From assembly GCA_030037645.1 (NCBI GenBank), contig JASHQI010000115.1:1-46076 (forward strand): a stretch of 46,076 nucleotides of DNA. Direction: 5' to 3'. The translations under genes were made by a program, and so were the position numbers. The stretch comes from Xanthobacteraceae bacterium (GTDB taxonomy: Bacteria; Pseudomonadota; Alphaproteobacteria; Rhizobiales; Xanthobacteraceae). How positions within the stretch are numbered: position 1 is the first letter of the stretch; each line of letters opens with the position of its first letter. The notes beneath the pieces are model-generated. The model saw only the letters and a list, made by a program, of their open reading frames with translations. It ran no database searches and had not been told where the DNA came from. Of the stretch, positions 16,954 to 25,550 are shown piece by piece.

Positions 16954-17937
16954 TCAGCCCCACAGCTCCGGCTTGGGCGGATAGGCAAGGCTGCCGTCAT
17001 AGTGCAGGCCGGCTGCACGATCCTTGGCGAGCAGCAATGGCCCATCGAGGTCGACCACGCGGGCGCGTTGCGCCACCAGCATGGCCGGCGCCATCGCCAG
17101 CGAAGTTGCGACCATGCACCCCACCATGATGGTAAAGCCCCGCCGCTCGGCTTCCACGGCAAGCGCCAAGGCCTCGGTGAGGCCGCCGGCTTTGTCGAGC
17201 TTGATGTTGACGGCGTCGTACTTGCCGACAAGGGCGTCGAGCGAGCGGCGATCATGGACGCTCTCGTCGGCGCAAACCGGGATTGGTCGCGCAACCCGGC
17301 CGAGCGCGGCATCGTTGCCCTCCGGCAAGGGCTGTTCGATCAGCGTCACGCCGGCCTGCGCGCAGGAGCCCAAATTTTCCTGCAAATTATCCTCGGTCCA
17401 GCCTTCATTGGCATCGACGATGAGTTCGGCGCGCGGTGCCGCGCGGCGGACGGCCGCGATCCGTGCGGCATCATCGCCTCCGCCGCCGCCGAGTTTGACC
17501 TTCAAGAGCGGCCGTGACGTTGCCCGCTGTGCCGCCTCCGCCATCATGGACGGCGAGGCGAGCGAAATCGTGTAGGCCGTGACCAGTGGCGCGGGAGCAA
17601 CAAGTCCAGCCAATTCATGCACCCGGCGGCCAGCCGCCTTCGCGTTAACGTCCCAGTAAGCACAATCGAGTGCATTACGGGCAGCCCCGGGGGGCATGGC
17701 TTGCTGGAGGGCGGCGCGGCTGAGCCCGTTCCGCAGCGCCGGTCGCATTGCCTCGATCGCCGCCACAATGCCGTCCGGGGTTTCGCCGTAGCGTGCGTAG
17801 GGGACGGACTCGCCGCGGCCGCGGTGGGTTCCATCGCTAAGTTCAGCAACCACCACGACGGCTTCCGTCTTGGTGCCACGGCTGATGGTGAAGGCACCGG
17901 CCAGCGGCCAGCGCTCGATCCGTACGGAGAGTTCCAT
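16954..17937 (-). CDS. dipeptide epimerase of the enolase superfamily (L-Ala-D/L-Glu type; DgcA-like)
   Basis: A 327-residue muconate-lactonizing-type enolase-superfamily member. Catalytic Lys residues sit in LLKVKLGGG, metal ligands are the Asp of ELIVDANEGW, the Glu of LIEQPLP and the Asp of PVCADESVHD, and the second-side Lys is in AVNIKLDKAGG. This set fits L-Ala-D/L-Glu epimerases of muropeptide recycling and the N-acetyl-D-Glu racemase DgcA of alphaproteobacteria; sequence alone does not separate them. No dgcN neighbour is present. The start at ATG 17937 lies some 46-80 bases from the start of the divergent Mla permease gene. Confidence 0.86.
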   Translation of the reverse strand: MELSVRIERWPLAGAFTISRGTKTEAVVVVAELSDGTHRGRGESVPYARYGETPDGIVAAIEAMRPALRNGLSRAALQQAMPPGAARNALDCAYWDVNAKAAGRRVHELAGLVAPAPLVTAYTISLASPSMMAEAAQRATSRPLLKVKLGGGGGDDAARIAAVRRAAPRAELIVDANEGWTEDNLQENLGSCAQAGVTLIEQPLPEGNDAALGRVARPIPVCADESVHDRRSLDALVGKYDAVNIKLDKAGGLTEALALAVEAERRGFTIMVGCMVATSLAMAPAMLVAQRARVVDLDGPLLLAKDRAAGLHYDGSLAYPPKPELWG

Positions 17938-17982
17938 GCGAAGGTCCAGTATGACGGCAGTCCGGCCGGGTACTCAAGGGCG

Positions 17983-19149
17983 GTGCTGCGCGCCGGAGCC
18001 GCGGAGCGTCCGGCTTTGAGTGGCAGCTTGCTGACCGGCACCGCTGACGGCGATCGCGTGGCACTCGCGGTCGCCGGCACGTGGACGGCGGATCGCGCCG
18101 CCGAACTTGAGAGGATGGTCGATGAGACCGCGCAACGTTATGAGGATGCGCGCACCGTCGAAATCGATCTTGGCAGGCTCGAGCGGCTCGACACTTTCGG
18201 AGCGTGGCTCATCGAACGGCTCAAGCGTGACTTCGCGGCACGAGGCTCGACGCCGCACATCATCGGACTTTCCGACACCGATCGCGCCCTCATGGAAGAG
18301 GTGCGGCTCGTCAACCGCAGCCGCGAAGAAGGCAGCGCTTCGTCCAACCGCATCCTGGTCGCGCTCGACGGCATCGGCAGGGCCATGGCGGAAATCGGCT
18401 GGTCGCTGATTCTGATGGCGCACCTTCTCGGCGCGCTGACCATGGTGGTTTTGGGCACGATTGCGCATCCGTCGCGCCTACGCCTGACTTCAATAGTGCA
18501 CCATCTCGAACGCGTCGGCTGGCGCGCCGTGCCGGTCGTCCTTTTGAGCACGTTCCTGATTGGCGGCATCATTGCCCAGCAGGGCATTTTCCATTTCCGC
18601 GCTTTTGGCGCCGAGGTCTATGTCGTCGACATGGTCGGCATCCTGGTGCTGCGCGAAGTCGGCGTATTGCTCGTGTGCGTCATGGTGGCCGGCCGCTCGG
18701 GCAGCGCGTACACGGCGGAACTCGGCGCGATGAAGATGCGCGAGGAGGTGGACGCGCTGCGAACCATGGGTTTTGACCCGGTCGAGGTGCTGGTTCTGCC
18801 GCGCATCGTGGCACTCGTGGTTGCGGTGCCGATGCTGACGTTTCTAGGATCGATGGCGGCGCTTTATGGCGCGGGCCTGGTGTGCTGGCTCTACGGCGGC
18901 ATGACGCCCGACATTTTCCTGTCGCGACTGCGCGAGGCGATCTGGCTGCCGACCTTCGCCGTCGGCATGATCAAGGCTCCGTTCATGGCGCTGGTGATCG
19001 GACTTGTCGCCTGCGTTGAAGGCTTCGAAGTGGATGGCAGCGCCACCTCGCTCGGGCTCAAGACCACCGCCTCCGTCGTCAAATCGATCTTCCTTGTCAT
19101 CGTGCTTGACGGCTTCTTCGCCATGTTTTTCGCGGCGATCGGGATGTGA
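17983..19149 (+). CDS. mlaE: MlaE-family lipid ABC transporter permease with fused N-terminal STAS domain
   Basis: A protein of about 388 residues. Residues about 15-95 form a STAS domain (VALAVAGTWTADRAAELER; VEIDLGRLERLDTFGAWLIERL), the role played by separate MlaB in Escherichia coli. The rest is the MlaE permease with five or so membrane helices and the conserved signature EVGVLLVCVMVAGRSGSAYTAELG. It moves phospholipid between inner and outer membrane leaflets with MlaF and MlaD, encoded next. The start is uncertain: GTG 17983 gives the family length, while TTG 18016 has the better-placed GGAG (18003-18006). The longer open frame back to 17617 overlaps the epimerase and is not credible. 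Confidence 0.88.
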   Translation: MLRAGAAERPALSGSLLTGTADGDRVALAVAGTWTADRAAELERMVDETAQRYEDARTVEIDLGRLERLDTFGAWLIERLKRDFAARGSTPHIIGLSDTDRALMEEVRLVNRSREEGSASSNRILVALDGIGRAMAEIGWSLILMAHLLGALTMVVLGTIAHPSRLRLTSIVHHLERVGWRAVPVVLLSTFLIGGIIAQQGIFHFRAFGAEVYVVDMVGILVLREVGVLLVCVMVAGRSGSAYTAELGAMKMREEVDALRTMGFDPVEVLVLPRIVALVVAVPMLTFLGSMAALYGAGLVCWLYGGMTPDIFLSRLREAIWLPTFAVGMIKAPFMALVIGLVACVEGFEVDGSATSLGLKTTASVVKSIFLVIVLDGFFAMFFAAIGM

Positions 19150-19152
19150 CGC

Positions 19153-19923
19153 ATGGCAAGCAACCAGACCGTCATCAGCGTACGCGATCTGGTCGTCGGC
19201 TTCGGCGAGGCGACGGTGCTCGATCACGCCAACCTCGACGTCTTCGAGGGCGAGATTCTCGGCTTTGTCGGCGGGTCGGGGGCCGGCAAATCGGTGCTCA
19301 TGCGCACGATCATCGGACTCTTTCCGAAACGCAACGGCACGATTGAAGTGTTCGGAACCGACCTTGCATCGCTCAACGAACCCCAGCGACGCTCGATCGA
19401 GCGGCGTTGGGGCGTATTGTTCCAGCAGGGTGCGCTGTTTTCTTCGCTCACGGCGCTGCAGAACGTTCAATTCCCGATCCGCGAATATCTCGATCTGTCG
19501 CCTCGCCTGCTCGACGAGATCGCGCTGGCCAAGCTCGAAATGGTCGGCCTGGACGCGGACGTGGGTGGGAAATATCCCGCGGAGCTTTCTGGCGGCATGA
19601 TTAAGCGCGTCGCACTCGCGCGCGCATTGGCGCTCGATCCCGAAATCGTGTTCCTCGACGAGCCGACATCCGGCCTCGATCCCATCAGCGCCGCGGCGTT
19701 CGACGAACTCATTCACACCTTGCAACGAACGCTGGGGCTGAGCGTCTTCATGGTGACGCACGATCTCGACAGCTTGCATGCGGTTTGCGATCGCATCGCG
19801 GTGCTGTTCGAAGGCCGCGTGATCGCAGCGGGCCCGATCGAAGCCATGCTCGCGTCCGAGCATCCGTGGCTGAAATCCTACTTCCGCGGCAAGCGCGGGC
19901 GTCCCCGACCATCACTGAACTGA
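19153..19923 (+). CDS. mlaF: MlaF-like ABC transporter ATP-binding protein
   Basis: A 256-residue ATPase. Walker A GGSGAGKS is at 40-47, the Q-loop near LFQQGALF, the signature LSGGM at 145-149, Walker B IVFLDEP at 165-171, D-loop GLDP and switch His203. The Met after LSGG and the length match the MlaF/Ttg2A group. It starts three bases after the permease stop, so the two are co-translated. It powers phospholipid transport on the cytoplasmic face. The C-terminal tail (YFRGKRGRPRPSLN) is basic. Confidence 0.93.
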   Translation: MASNQTVISVRDLVVGFGEATVLDHANLDVFEGEILGFVGGSGAGKSVLMRTIIGLFPKRNGTIEVFGTDLASLNEPQRRSIERRWGVLFQQGALFSSLTALQNVQFPIREYLDLSPRLLDEIALAKLEMVGLDADVGGKYPAELSGGMIKRVALARALALDPEIVFLDEPTSGLDPISAAAFDELIHTLQRTLGLSVFMVTHDLDSLHAVCDRIAVLFEGRVIAAGPIEAMLASEHPWLKSYFRGKRGRPRPSLN

Positions 19924-19943
19924 GAGAGCGCAAAGGGTTTTCC

Positions 19944-20768
19944 ATGGAGACGAAGGCAAACTACATCGTGACCGGCGTGTTCACGCTTGCCGTCATCGTC
20001 GGAGCGTTCGGCTTCATTTATTGGTTCCAGAACACCAACGGGTCCGGCGAAAAGGCAGCCTATCGCGTGGTGTTCGACGGCTCGGTTTCGGGCCTGGGGG
20101 CCGGCGCAGCGGTCACGTTCAATGGCATCCGGGTCGGCGAAGTCGCCGATCTCAGCCTTGATCCGCGCGACCCGCGCAAAGTCGTAGCACTGATCACACT
20201 CGAGCAGGCGGTGCCGGTACGCACCGATACCAAGGTCGGACTCCAATTCCAAGGCCTGACCGGGCTTGCCGAGATTTCGTTGACGGGCGGCTCTGCGAAT
20301 GCCGCACCCCTCGTCGCCAAAGGCGCGCAGCCACCGACCATTTATGCCGACGCCGGCGCGACCGCTGATGTCACACAGCAGGCGCGCGATGTGCTTGCCC
20401 GCATCGACGGCATGGTCAGCGAAAATGAGACGGCGCTGCATGCGTCCCTGCAAAACATCCAGACGGTGACGGCGACGTTGGCGCAGAATTCGCAGCGTCT
20501 CGATCAGGTCATGGCCGGTCTTGAAAACCTCACCGGCGGTCCGAATGGCAACGGCCAAATCGGCCAAGCCGCCGACTCGGTCCGTCGCCTTGCCGACGAT
20601 CTGGATAAGCAGAGCACCCAAATCTCGGCCGGGCTCACGCAATTTTCCAATACGGGCCTTAAGGAATTCGAGGCCTTTGCCGTCGATGGTCGGCACACGC
20701 TCGCCGAATTGAACAAGGCGATCCAGAACATCGACCAGCATCCGTCGCGGCTGATCTTCGGGCGTTGA
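19944..20768 (+). CDS. mlaD: MlaD-like MCE-domain lipid-binding protein
   Basis: A 274-residue protein with one N-terminal membrane anchor (about residues 8-28, IVTGVFTLAVIVGAFGFIYW) and one MCE domain (about 38-120, YRVVFDGSVSGLGAGAAVTF...). A long helical, glutamine/serine-rich C-terminus follows (about 150-274) that may form the hydrophobic channel bundle seen in MCE hexamers. ATG 19944 is chosen because it begins the anchor and has AAAGGG seven to eight bases upstream; the open frame extends back into mlaF. It is third in the mlaE-mlaF-mlaD operon. The usual auxiliary lipoprotein or MlaC gene does not follow. Confidence 0.92.
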   Translation: METKANYIVTGVFTLAVIVGAFGFIYWFQNTNGSGEKAAYRVVFDGSVSGLGAGAAVTFNGIRVGEVADLSLDPRDPRKVVALITLEQAVPVRTDTKVGLQFQGLTGLAEISLTGGSANAAPLVAKGAQPPTIYADAGATADVTQQARDVLARIDGMVSENETALHASLQNIQTVTATLAQNSQRLDQVMAGLENLTGGPNGNGQIGQAADSVRRLADDLDKQSTQISAGLTQFSNTGLKEFEAFAVDGRHTLAELNKAIQNIDQHPSRLIFGR

Positions 20769-20879
20769 CGACGTCGCGTCGATTCCAGCCGCATGGATAA
20801 ACGCGTTGCATTACAGGATGATGACCGGGAAACCTCATCGGGCGGCTCATCAATTTAAACCTCAATCATGGCCTCGGTA

Positions 20880-21264
20880 TCACTGCGCGGAAGCCGAAAG
20901 GCACACCCGCTGCACCAAAACGGCCGCCAGCGTGAACCACAGCGGCGCGATGACAAAGGCGAGCGCATAAGCGAGCCGGGCGGAGCCAGCCTTTTCGATT
21001 CCGGTGATCAGCCAGCCCATGACGGCAGGCCCGATGATCTGCGGCAATACCATGGAAACGTGCCAGATGCCCATGTCCTTTCCGGCATCCTGCCGCGCCG
21101 GCAGCGCCTTCAGCGCCAGCGCCCAGTCCACGGCGCCATAGGCGCCGGTTGCGGCACCGAACGCAACCGTGAGTGCTACGACCAGCGGGAGATTGGGATT
21201 CACCGCGATCAACGCAAAGCACGCCACAGCCGCTGATGCGTTTGCCTTGAGTCGCAGTGTGCGT
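20880..21264 (-). pseudogene. C-terminal remnant of an MFS transporter
   Basis: In one minus-strand frame this stretch encodes about 125 residues resembling the last third of an MFS permease: three to four hydrophobic segments (ACFALIAVNPNLPLVVALTVAFG; LPQIIGPAVMGWLITG; LAYALAFVIAPLWFTLAAVL) separated by GAVDWALALKALPARQDAGKDMG, a loop typical of GPH/sugar-type carriers. No start or earlier helices are present; upstream the frame runs into the 3' end of the DUF1045 gene. I read it as a truncated gene left after a deletion. Confidence 0.65.
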
Positions 21265-21274
21265 CGGCACCGCC

Positions 21275-21994
21275 TTAAGTTACAGCTTGTGGAGCCGGAT
21301 GGCTTACGACACGGAACGACGCCTGCGCGGAGATTTGCTTCGCGAGTGCAATACGATCGATGGGGATCGGTCGATCGTCGCACATGCGATCGAAGCATTT
21401 TTGCAACAGTGTAAGCGTTTTCTGATGTTGGCTCGCGCGGATTTTGCCGGTCAGCTTCAAGTGGAATTGAAAATTGGACTGGACGAACGGATCACCCCAT
21501 TGGGCCAGACTCTGAATTTGGCTCTCGCTCAATCCGACTGCAATTCGTCGCGCGCGTTCCTGTGGCGATATCGGCGCCCGGTAGGCGTCGAAAATGGTGG
21601 AGCAGGCGGTGGCGAGGGCGGCAAGCGACGGCTCCGCCTTAAGCGGAACGACAGCGGCAAAGCCATTTATGATCTGCACCGTCGGAACGATTGTCGGCGC
21701 GACGTAACCGAGACCGGCAAAACTTTCGATGGCGCTGACAAGTTGAACTTCGGTGCAAGACGGCGAGAGATGAAACGGCGCCTTGAGCATTGCGTGAAAG
21801 CCATAACGGCGCGGCTCCTCTGTGGCCTTGCGCCAGCGCTGCGGATTCGTCTTGAACTCGGCGGGATGATCCACGGCTGCACCAGCGTAAGAATCGTAGC
21901 CCAACACCGAGCTGCCGAAGCGGTAAAGATCGGAGTTCGCCGACGGAACGAAAAAGACGGCGTAGCGCGAACCCTGACTCACGATAATGCTCAT
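21275..21994 (-). CDS. DUF1045 protein, 2H-phosphodiesterase-like (phosphonate-type)
   Basis: A 239-residue protein of the DUF1045 family. Its two His motifs RYGFHAMLKAPFHL and FQFHLKLTG correspond to the HxT/S-like motifs of 2H phosphoesterases. Family members often lie in phn operons beside PhnN and are linked to ribosyl phosphate intermediates of C-P lyase metabolism. Here no phn gene is near, so the role is open. ATG 21994 is used; the longer frame starts with TTG. The gene ends against the MFS remnant and starts 66 bases after phoU. Confidence 0.85.
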   Translation of the reverse strand: MSIIVSQGSRYAVFFVPSANSDLYRFGSSVLGYDSYAGAAVDHPAEFKTNPQRWRKATEEPRRYGFHAMLKAPFHLSPSCTEVQLVSAIESFAGLGYVAPTIVPTVQIINGFAAVVPLKAEPSLAALATACSTIFDAYRAPISPQERARRIAVGLSESQIQSLAQWGDPFVQSNFQFHLKLTGKIRASQHQKTLTLLQKCFDRMCDDRPIPIDRIALAKQISAQASFRVVSHPAPQAVT

Positions 21995-22059
21995 TCGCAA
22001 GATTTTTCCATCCTTTGCCGTGGCAAATGATGGACAGCCAACTTGTGGCGGCGGCCACG

Positions 22060-22809
22060 CTATGCTGGAACGCCACTCGCTGCATCGGTTTTTTCGGTCG
22101 TCTCGATCTTTTCATAAATCGAAATTTCGCCTTTGGGCCGCTGGCCGGTAATCTCATGACCCTCAACCATGTAATGCACGGCCTCGGCGATGTTGGTGGC
22201 GTGATCACCGATGCGCTCGATGTTTTTGGCGCAAAACAGATGATGAATACACATCGAGATGGAACCGGGATCTTCCATGGTGTAGGTGAGCAATTCCCGG
22301 AACAGCGAAACGTAGAGCGCGTCGACTTCCTTGTCGCCGTACCAGACCTTGAGCGCCTTGTCCGGATTACGATCGACAAAACTGTCGAGCACCACAGTCA
22401 GTTGCGACAACACGAGCGTCGCCATATGCCTCAGCCCGCTCATCAGGGTGCGTTGCGAGTGCTCGCCGCTCGTCGCGATGACGCGCTTGCCGATGTTCTT
22501 CGCCAGATCACCGATCCGCTCTAGGTCGTTTGCGATGCGCAGCATCGCCACGAGTGCGCGCAGATCAATGGCCATCGGTTGGCGCAAGGCAATCGTCTCA
22601 ATTGCCCTTTCTTCGATCTGGCGCTGAAGATCGTCAACGGATGCATCGGCCAAAATGACTTCGCGCGCGAGATCGACATCGTGCTTCGCCAATGCATCGA
22701 TAGCGTCGATGATCTGCTTCTGCGCAAGGCCACCCATGCGCGCGACCAACTGCGTGAGTTTGATCAGGTCGTAATCGAAAACCCTGGTGGTATGGTCGGA
22801 AACGATCAT
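22060..22809 (-). CDS. phoU: phosphate signalling protein PhoU
   Basis: A 249-residue all-helical protein with two three-helix PhoU repeats. Each carries the metal-binding E/DxxxD-type motif: ...LARMGGLAQKQIIDAIDAL in the first, and the second near LERIGDLAKNIGKR and IERIGDHATNIAE. PhoU links phosphate uptake (PstSCAB) to the PhoR/PhoB two-component system and limits phosphate import. In most relatives it closes the pst operon; here no pst or phoB gene is adjacent within the window, so phoU is on its own. Start ATG 22809. The 237 bases upstream to 23046 show no gene. Confidence 0.94.
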   Translation of the reverse strand: MIVSDHTTRVFDYDLIKLTQLVARMGGLAQKQIIDAIDALAKHDVDLAREVILADASVDDLQRQIEERAIETIALRQPMAIDLRALVAMLRIANDLERIGDLAKNIGKRVIATSGEHSQRTLMSGLRHMATLVLSQLTVVLDSFVDRNPDKALKVWYGDKEVDALYVSLFRELLTYTMEDPGSISMCIHHLFCAKNIERIGDHATNIAEAVHYMVEGHEITGQRPKGEISIYEKIETTEKTDAASGVPA

Positions 22810-23046
22810 GGTACGGCCGCAGCCTTGGCGGTCTCCTCCAACGCATTGATGATTCTACGCTTTATGCGTGACCGTTCGATGACAACGACGCTCCGTCGGG
22901 TGCTGATATGCGCTATGCGCGCAGATTTTCTGCGACAGCCCCTGTCATCACGGTCACACCGAGCCGCCGATAAGATTTAGTGATTCGCGAATCAGCAACA
23001 GCGTGGCGCCGCGACGCGCGGCAACCAGGAATTGGAGATCAGCGTG

Positions 23047-23307
23047 ATGGCAGCTGCGCTTGTCCATCTGATTGGGATAGTCGCCGCCATGCTGACGACG
23101 TTGTGCTGGGTTCCGCAGGCGATCAAGATCGTCCGTGAACGGGAAACGCGCGCGATCTCTCTGCCTGGAACGATGCTATGTGTGCTCGGTGTGCTGCTGT
23201 GGCTCATTTACGGGCTGGCAATCGTCGATGCCCCTCTGATCGGCTCAAGCATCGTCACGTTCGGGATGACTACAATTATTCTGGCGCTGAAAATCCGCCA
23301 CGGCTGA
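23047..23307 (+). CDS. SemiSWEET-type sugar transporter
   Basis: An 86-residue membrane protein of three helices (about 4-22, 41-59 and 62-81) with the PQ-loop motif WVPQAIKIVRERET at about 21-34 and a conserved LLWLIYG in helix two. Bacterial SemiSWEETs form dimers that pass sugars by alternating access. ATG 23047 is used because GGAG (23034-23037) sits nine bases upstream; an in-frame TTG at 23032 overlaps that site. It stands alone between divergent or convergent neighbours, and the substrate is unknown. Confidence 0.88.
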   Translation: MAAALVHLIGIVAAMLTTLCWVPQAIKIVRERETRAISLPGTMLCVLGVLLWLIYGLAIVDAPLIGSSIVTFGMTTIILALKIRHG

Positions 23308-23326
23308 TTGCGTCAGCGCCTGCCAT

Positions 23327-24148
23327 TCAAGCCGCGATTTCTCTCTCGTCGTCGATTATAACGCCGCGCCCTCGGCGAAGCGGCATCGACTCACCGTCGC
23401 AATACGTCCAGGTGACGATCTCGAACCGCCCATCATCGTGCTCGGCGACTGCTGTGCAGCTCTCCACCCAGTCGCCGCAATTGATGTAGCGAATGCCTGA
23501 AGTATCGCGGATCGCGGCGTGGTGGATATGCCCGCAGATGACGCCGTCGACGCGCCGGCGTTGCGCTTCCGCGGCGAGGGTCTGCTCGAAAGCTCCGATA
23601 TAGCTCACCGCGTTCTTGACCTTATGTTTCGCCCATTGCGAGAGCGACCAGTAGGTAAGGCCAAGGCGACGGCGAATCGCATTGAAATAACGATTAATCA
23701 GGATGGCGATGTCGTAGGCGGTGTCGCCAAGCAGCGCGAGCCAACGCGCGTGCTTGACCACCAAGTCGAAGACATCGCCGTGTACTACCAGATAACGGCG
23801 GCCATCGGCGGCCTCGTGGATCGCCGTCTCCACCACTTCGATGCCACCGAAATGGGTTCCGTAATAGTCGCGCAGGAACTCGTCGTGATTGCCCGGCACG
23901 TAGATGACGCGCGCGCCTTTACGTGCTTTGCGCAACAATTTCTGAACGACATCGTTGTGATCCTGTGGCCAATACCAGCCGGATTTCAATTGCCAGCCAT
24001 CGACAATGTCGCCGACCAAGTAGATGGTGTCGGCATCGTGATAACGCAGAAAGTCGAGAAGGCGATCGGCCTGGCAACCGCGAGCGCCGAGATGGACATC
24101 GGATATGAAGAGCGTACGGAATCTGTTTGGACCGTGCACAAACGTCAC
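23327..24148 (-). CDS. UDP-2,3-diacylglucosamine diphosphatase-like metallophosphoesterase (LpxH-like)
   Basis: About 273 residues with the calcineurin-type metal motifs in order: SDVHLG, GDIVDGW, GNHDEF, VHGD and GHIHHA. The inserted helices (WPQDHNDVVQKL; WLALLGDTAYDIAILINRYF) resemble the LpxH cap that holds acyl chains of UDP-2,3-diacylglucosamine. It may cleave the lipid A precursor to lipid X plus UMP, but many Rhizobiales use LpxI for this, so another lipid phosphate is possible. GTG 24148, with a GGGA ribosome site nine bases upstream, gives the family start; the open frame to 24220 begins with TTG. It is divergent from a GT21 glycosyltransferase. Confidence 0.82.
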   Translation of the reverse strand: MTFVHGPNRFRTLFISDVHLGARGCQADRLLDFLRYHDADTIYLVGDIVDGWQLKSGWYWPQDHNDVVQKLLRKARKGARVIYVPGNHDEFLRDYYGTHFGGIEVVETAIHEAADGRRYLVVHGDVFDLVVKHARWLALLGDTAYDIAILINRYFNAIRRRLGLTYWSLSQWAKHKVKNAVSYIGAFEQTLAAEAQRRRVDGVICGHIHHAAIRDTSGIRYINCGDWVESCTAVAEHDDGRFEIVTWTYCDGESMPLRRGRGVIIDDEREIAA

Positions 24149-24296
24149 GAAGTGTGATCCCGCATCTGCTCCATACCGCGCACTCCCTAAATCCTTTTCA
24201 TTGCAAGACGATGACAGCAAAAGTTAATGAGATATTGCATCCAATCTTGGAACCGAGTCACAGAGGTGTCACGGCGGTAGATTAAATGTCCCTGTG

Positions 24297-25514
24297 ATGA
24301 CAGCGCCTATTCTCGCCGCAGCGGCATTCGCAATCGCCGTTACCACCTTTCAGGTTGGCAGCATTGTGATCGCGATTCTCCGCTTGCGGCGGAGCAAATC
24401 CCGCGAGTCGCTGTCGCGCCCATTTCCCCCCGTCAGCCTGGTGCGCCCGCTATGTGGAATCGACAATTATGCCGCCGATACGCTCGCTTCGACATTCGAA
24501 CTCGATTATCCGCGTTACGAAATCCTGTTTTGCGTCGCTTCCGCAAAAGACCCCGTGGTGCCGCTGGTCGATGCGTTGTTCGCCAAGCACGCCAAGGCGA
24601 ATGCCAGACTGCTCGTCGGCGACGACCGCGTGAGCACGAATCCGAAGCTCAATAACGTGCACAAGGGCTGGCGAGCCGCCGCCCATCAGTGGATCATCAT
24701 CGCTGACAGCAATGTGCTGATGCCACGCGATTATGTCCAACAGCTACTGGCAAGCTGGCATGCCGATACCGGTCTTGTCGCCTCACCGCCCATCGGCGCC
24801 TCGCCGGAAGGAATTTGGGCCGAGATCGAATGTGCGTTCCTCAATACCTATCAGGCGCGCTGGCAATACATGGCCGATGCGTTCGGCTTCGGATTCGCGC
24901 AAGGCAAGACCATGCTGTGGCGACGCGCCGACCTCGAATACGCCGGCGGGATTGGCGCACTTGCCAAGGAGATCGCCGAAGATGCGGCGGCGACCAAGAT
25001 CGTGCGTGACGCAGGCCTCAAGGTACGGCTGGTCAACAAACCATTCGCCCAACCGCTCGGGCGGCGCAGCGGCGCCGAAGTCTGGCATCGGCAGCTCCGC
25101 TGGGCCCGCCTGCGGCGCGCAAGCTTTCTGCCCTATTTTCTTCCGGAAATTCTTTCCGGCGGCATGCTGCCGATGATCGCCGTCGCATTTGTCGCCCATG
25201 GCGACAATTTTTCAATGGCATTGAGCGTTTGTGCGTTCGCTGCACTCTGGTACGGCGGCGAACTGATCCTTGCGGCAGCGGCCGGATGGCACATTTCCGC
25301 ACTTCACCCGCTTTATGGACTGGTGCGTGATCTCCTTTTGCCGGTGCTGTTCGTCAGCGCCTTGTGCGGCAATGGCTTCGTGTGGCGAGGCAACGAGATG
25401 CAGGTTGCACGCGTGCAGCCGCGTCGCATGATGGCCCGCATGCGTCCGCGCGTGCGTGACTTCGCACAGGGAAGCCGAAGGCGACTGCGCGCCCTTCGTG
25501 CCTGGGCATCCTAG
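24297..25514 (+). CDS. GT21-type glycosyltransferase (ceramide glucosyltransferase-like)
   Basis: A 405-residue membrane glycosyltransferase of the GT-A fold. It has an N-terminal membrane helix (about 4-24), a first Asp in CVASAKDPV, a DxD-like IIADSN, an ED pair (EIAEDAAATK) and the processive-type QxxRW motif (RQLRWARLRR). Several C-terminal membrane helices follow. This set is typical of ceramide glucosyltransferase and the related hopanoid protein HpnI. It would add a sugar from UDP-sugar to a lipid at the inner membrane. The start is ATG 24297 or the overlapping GTG 24294. It is divergent from an LpxH-like gene, 148 bases apart, suggesting shared lipid work. Confidence 0.83.
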   Translation: MTAPILAAAAFAIAVTTFQVGSIVIAILRLRRSKSRESLSRPFPPVSLVRPLCGIDNYAADTLASTFELDYPRYEILFCVASAKDPVVPLVDALFAKHAKANARLLVGDDRVSTNPKLNNVHKGWRAAAHQWIIIADSNVLMPRDYVQQLLASWHADTGLVASPPIGASPEGIWAEIECAFLNTYQARWQYMADAFGFGFAQGKTMLWRRADLEYAGGIGALAKEIAEDAAATKIVRDAGLKVRLVNKPFAQPLGRRSGAEVWHRQLRWARLRRASFLPYFLPEILSGGMLPMIAVAFVAHGDNFSMALSVCAFAALWYGGELILAAAAGWHISALHPLYGLVRDLLLPVLFVSALCGNGFVWRGNEMQVARVQPRRMMARMRPRVRDFAQGSRRRLRALRAWAS

Positions 25515-25550
25515 ATCGGGCGAGCCGCGAAGCGTCCCTTCACTTCAAGA

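Noticed and set aside
17617-17982. N-terminal extension of the MlaE open frame
   Set aside because: It lies antisense to the epimerase gene, which has all catalytic motifs, and the extension has no STAS or membrane character.
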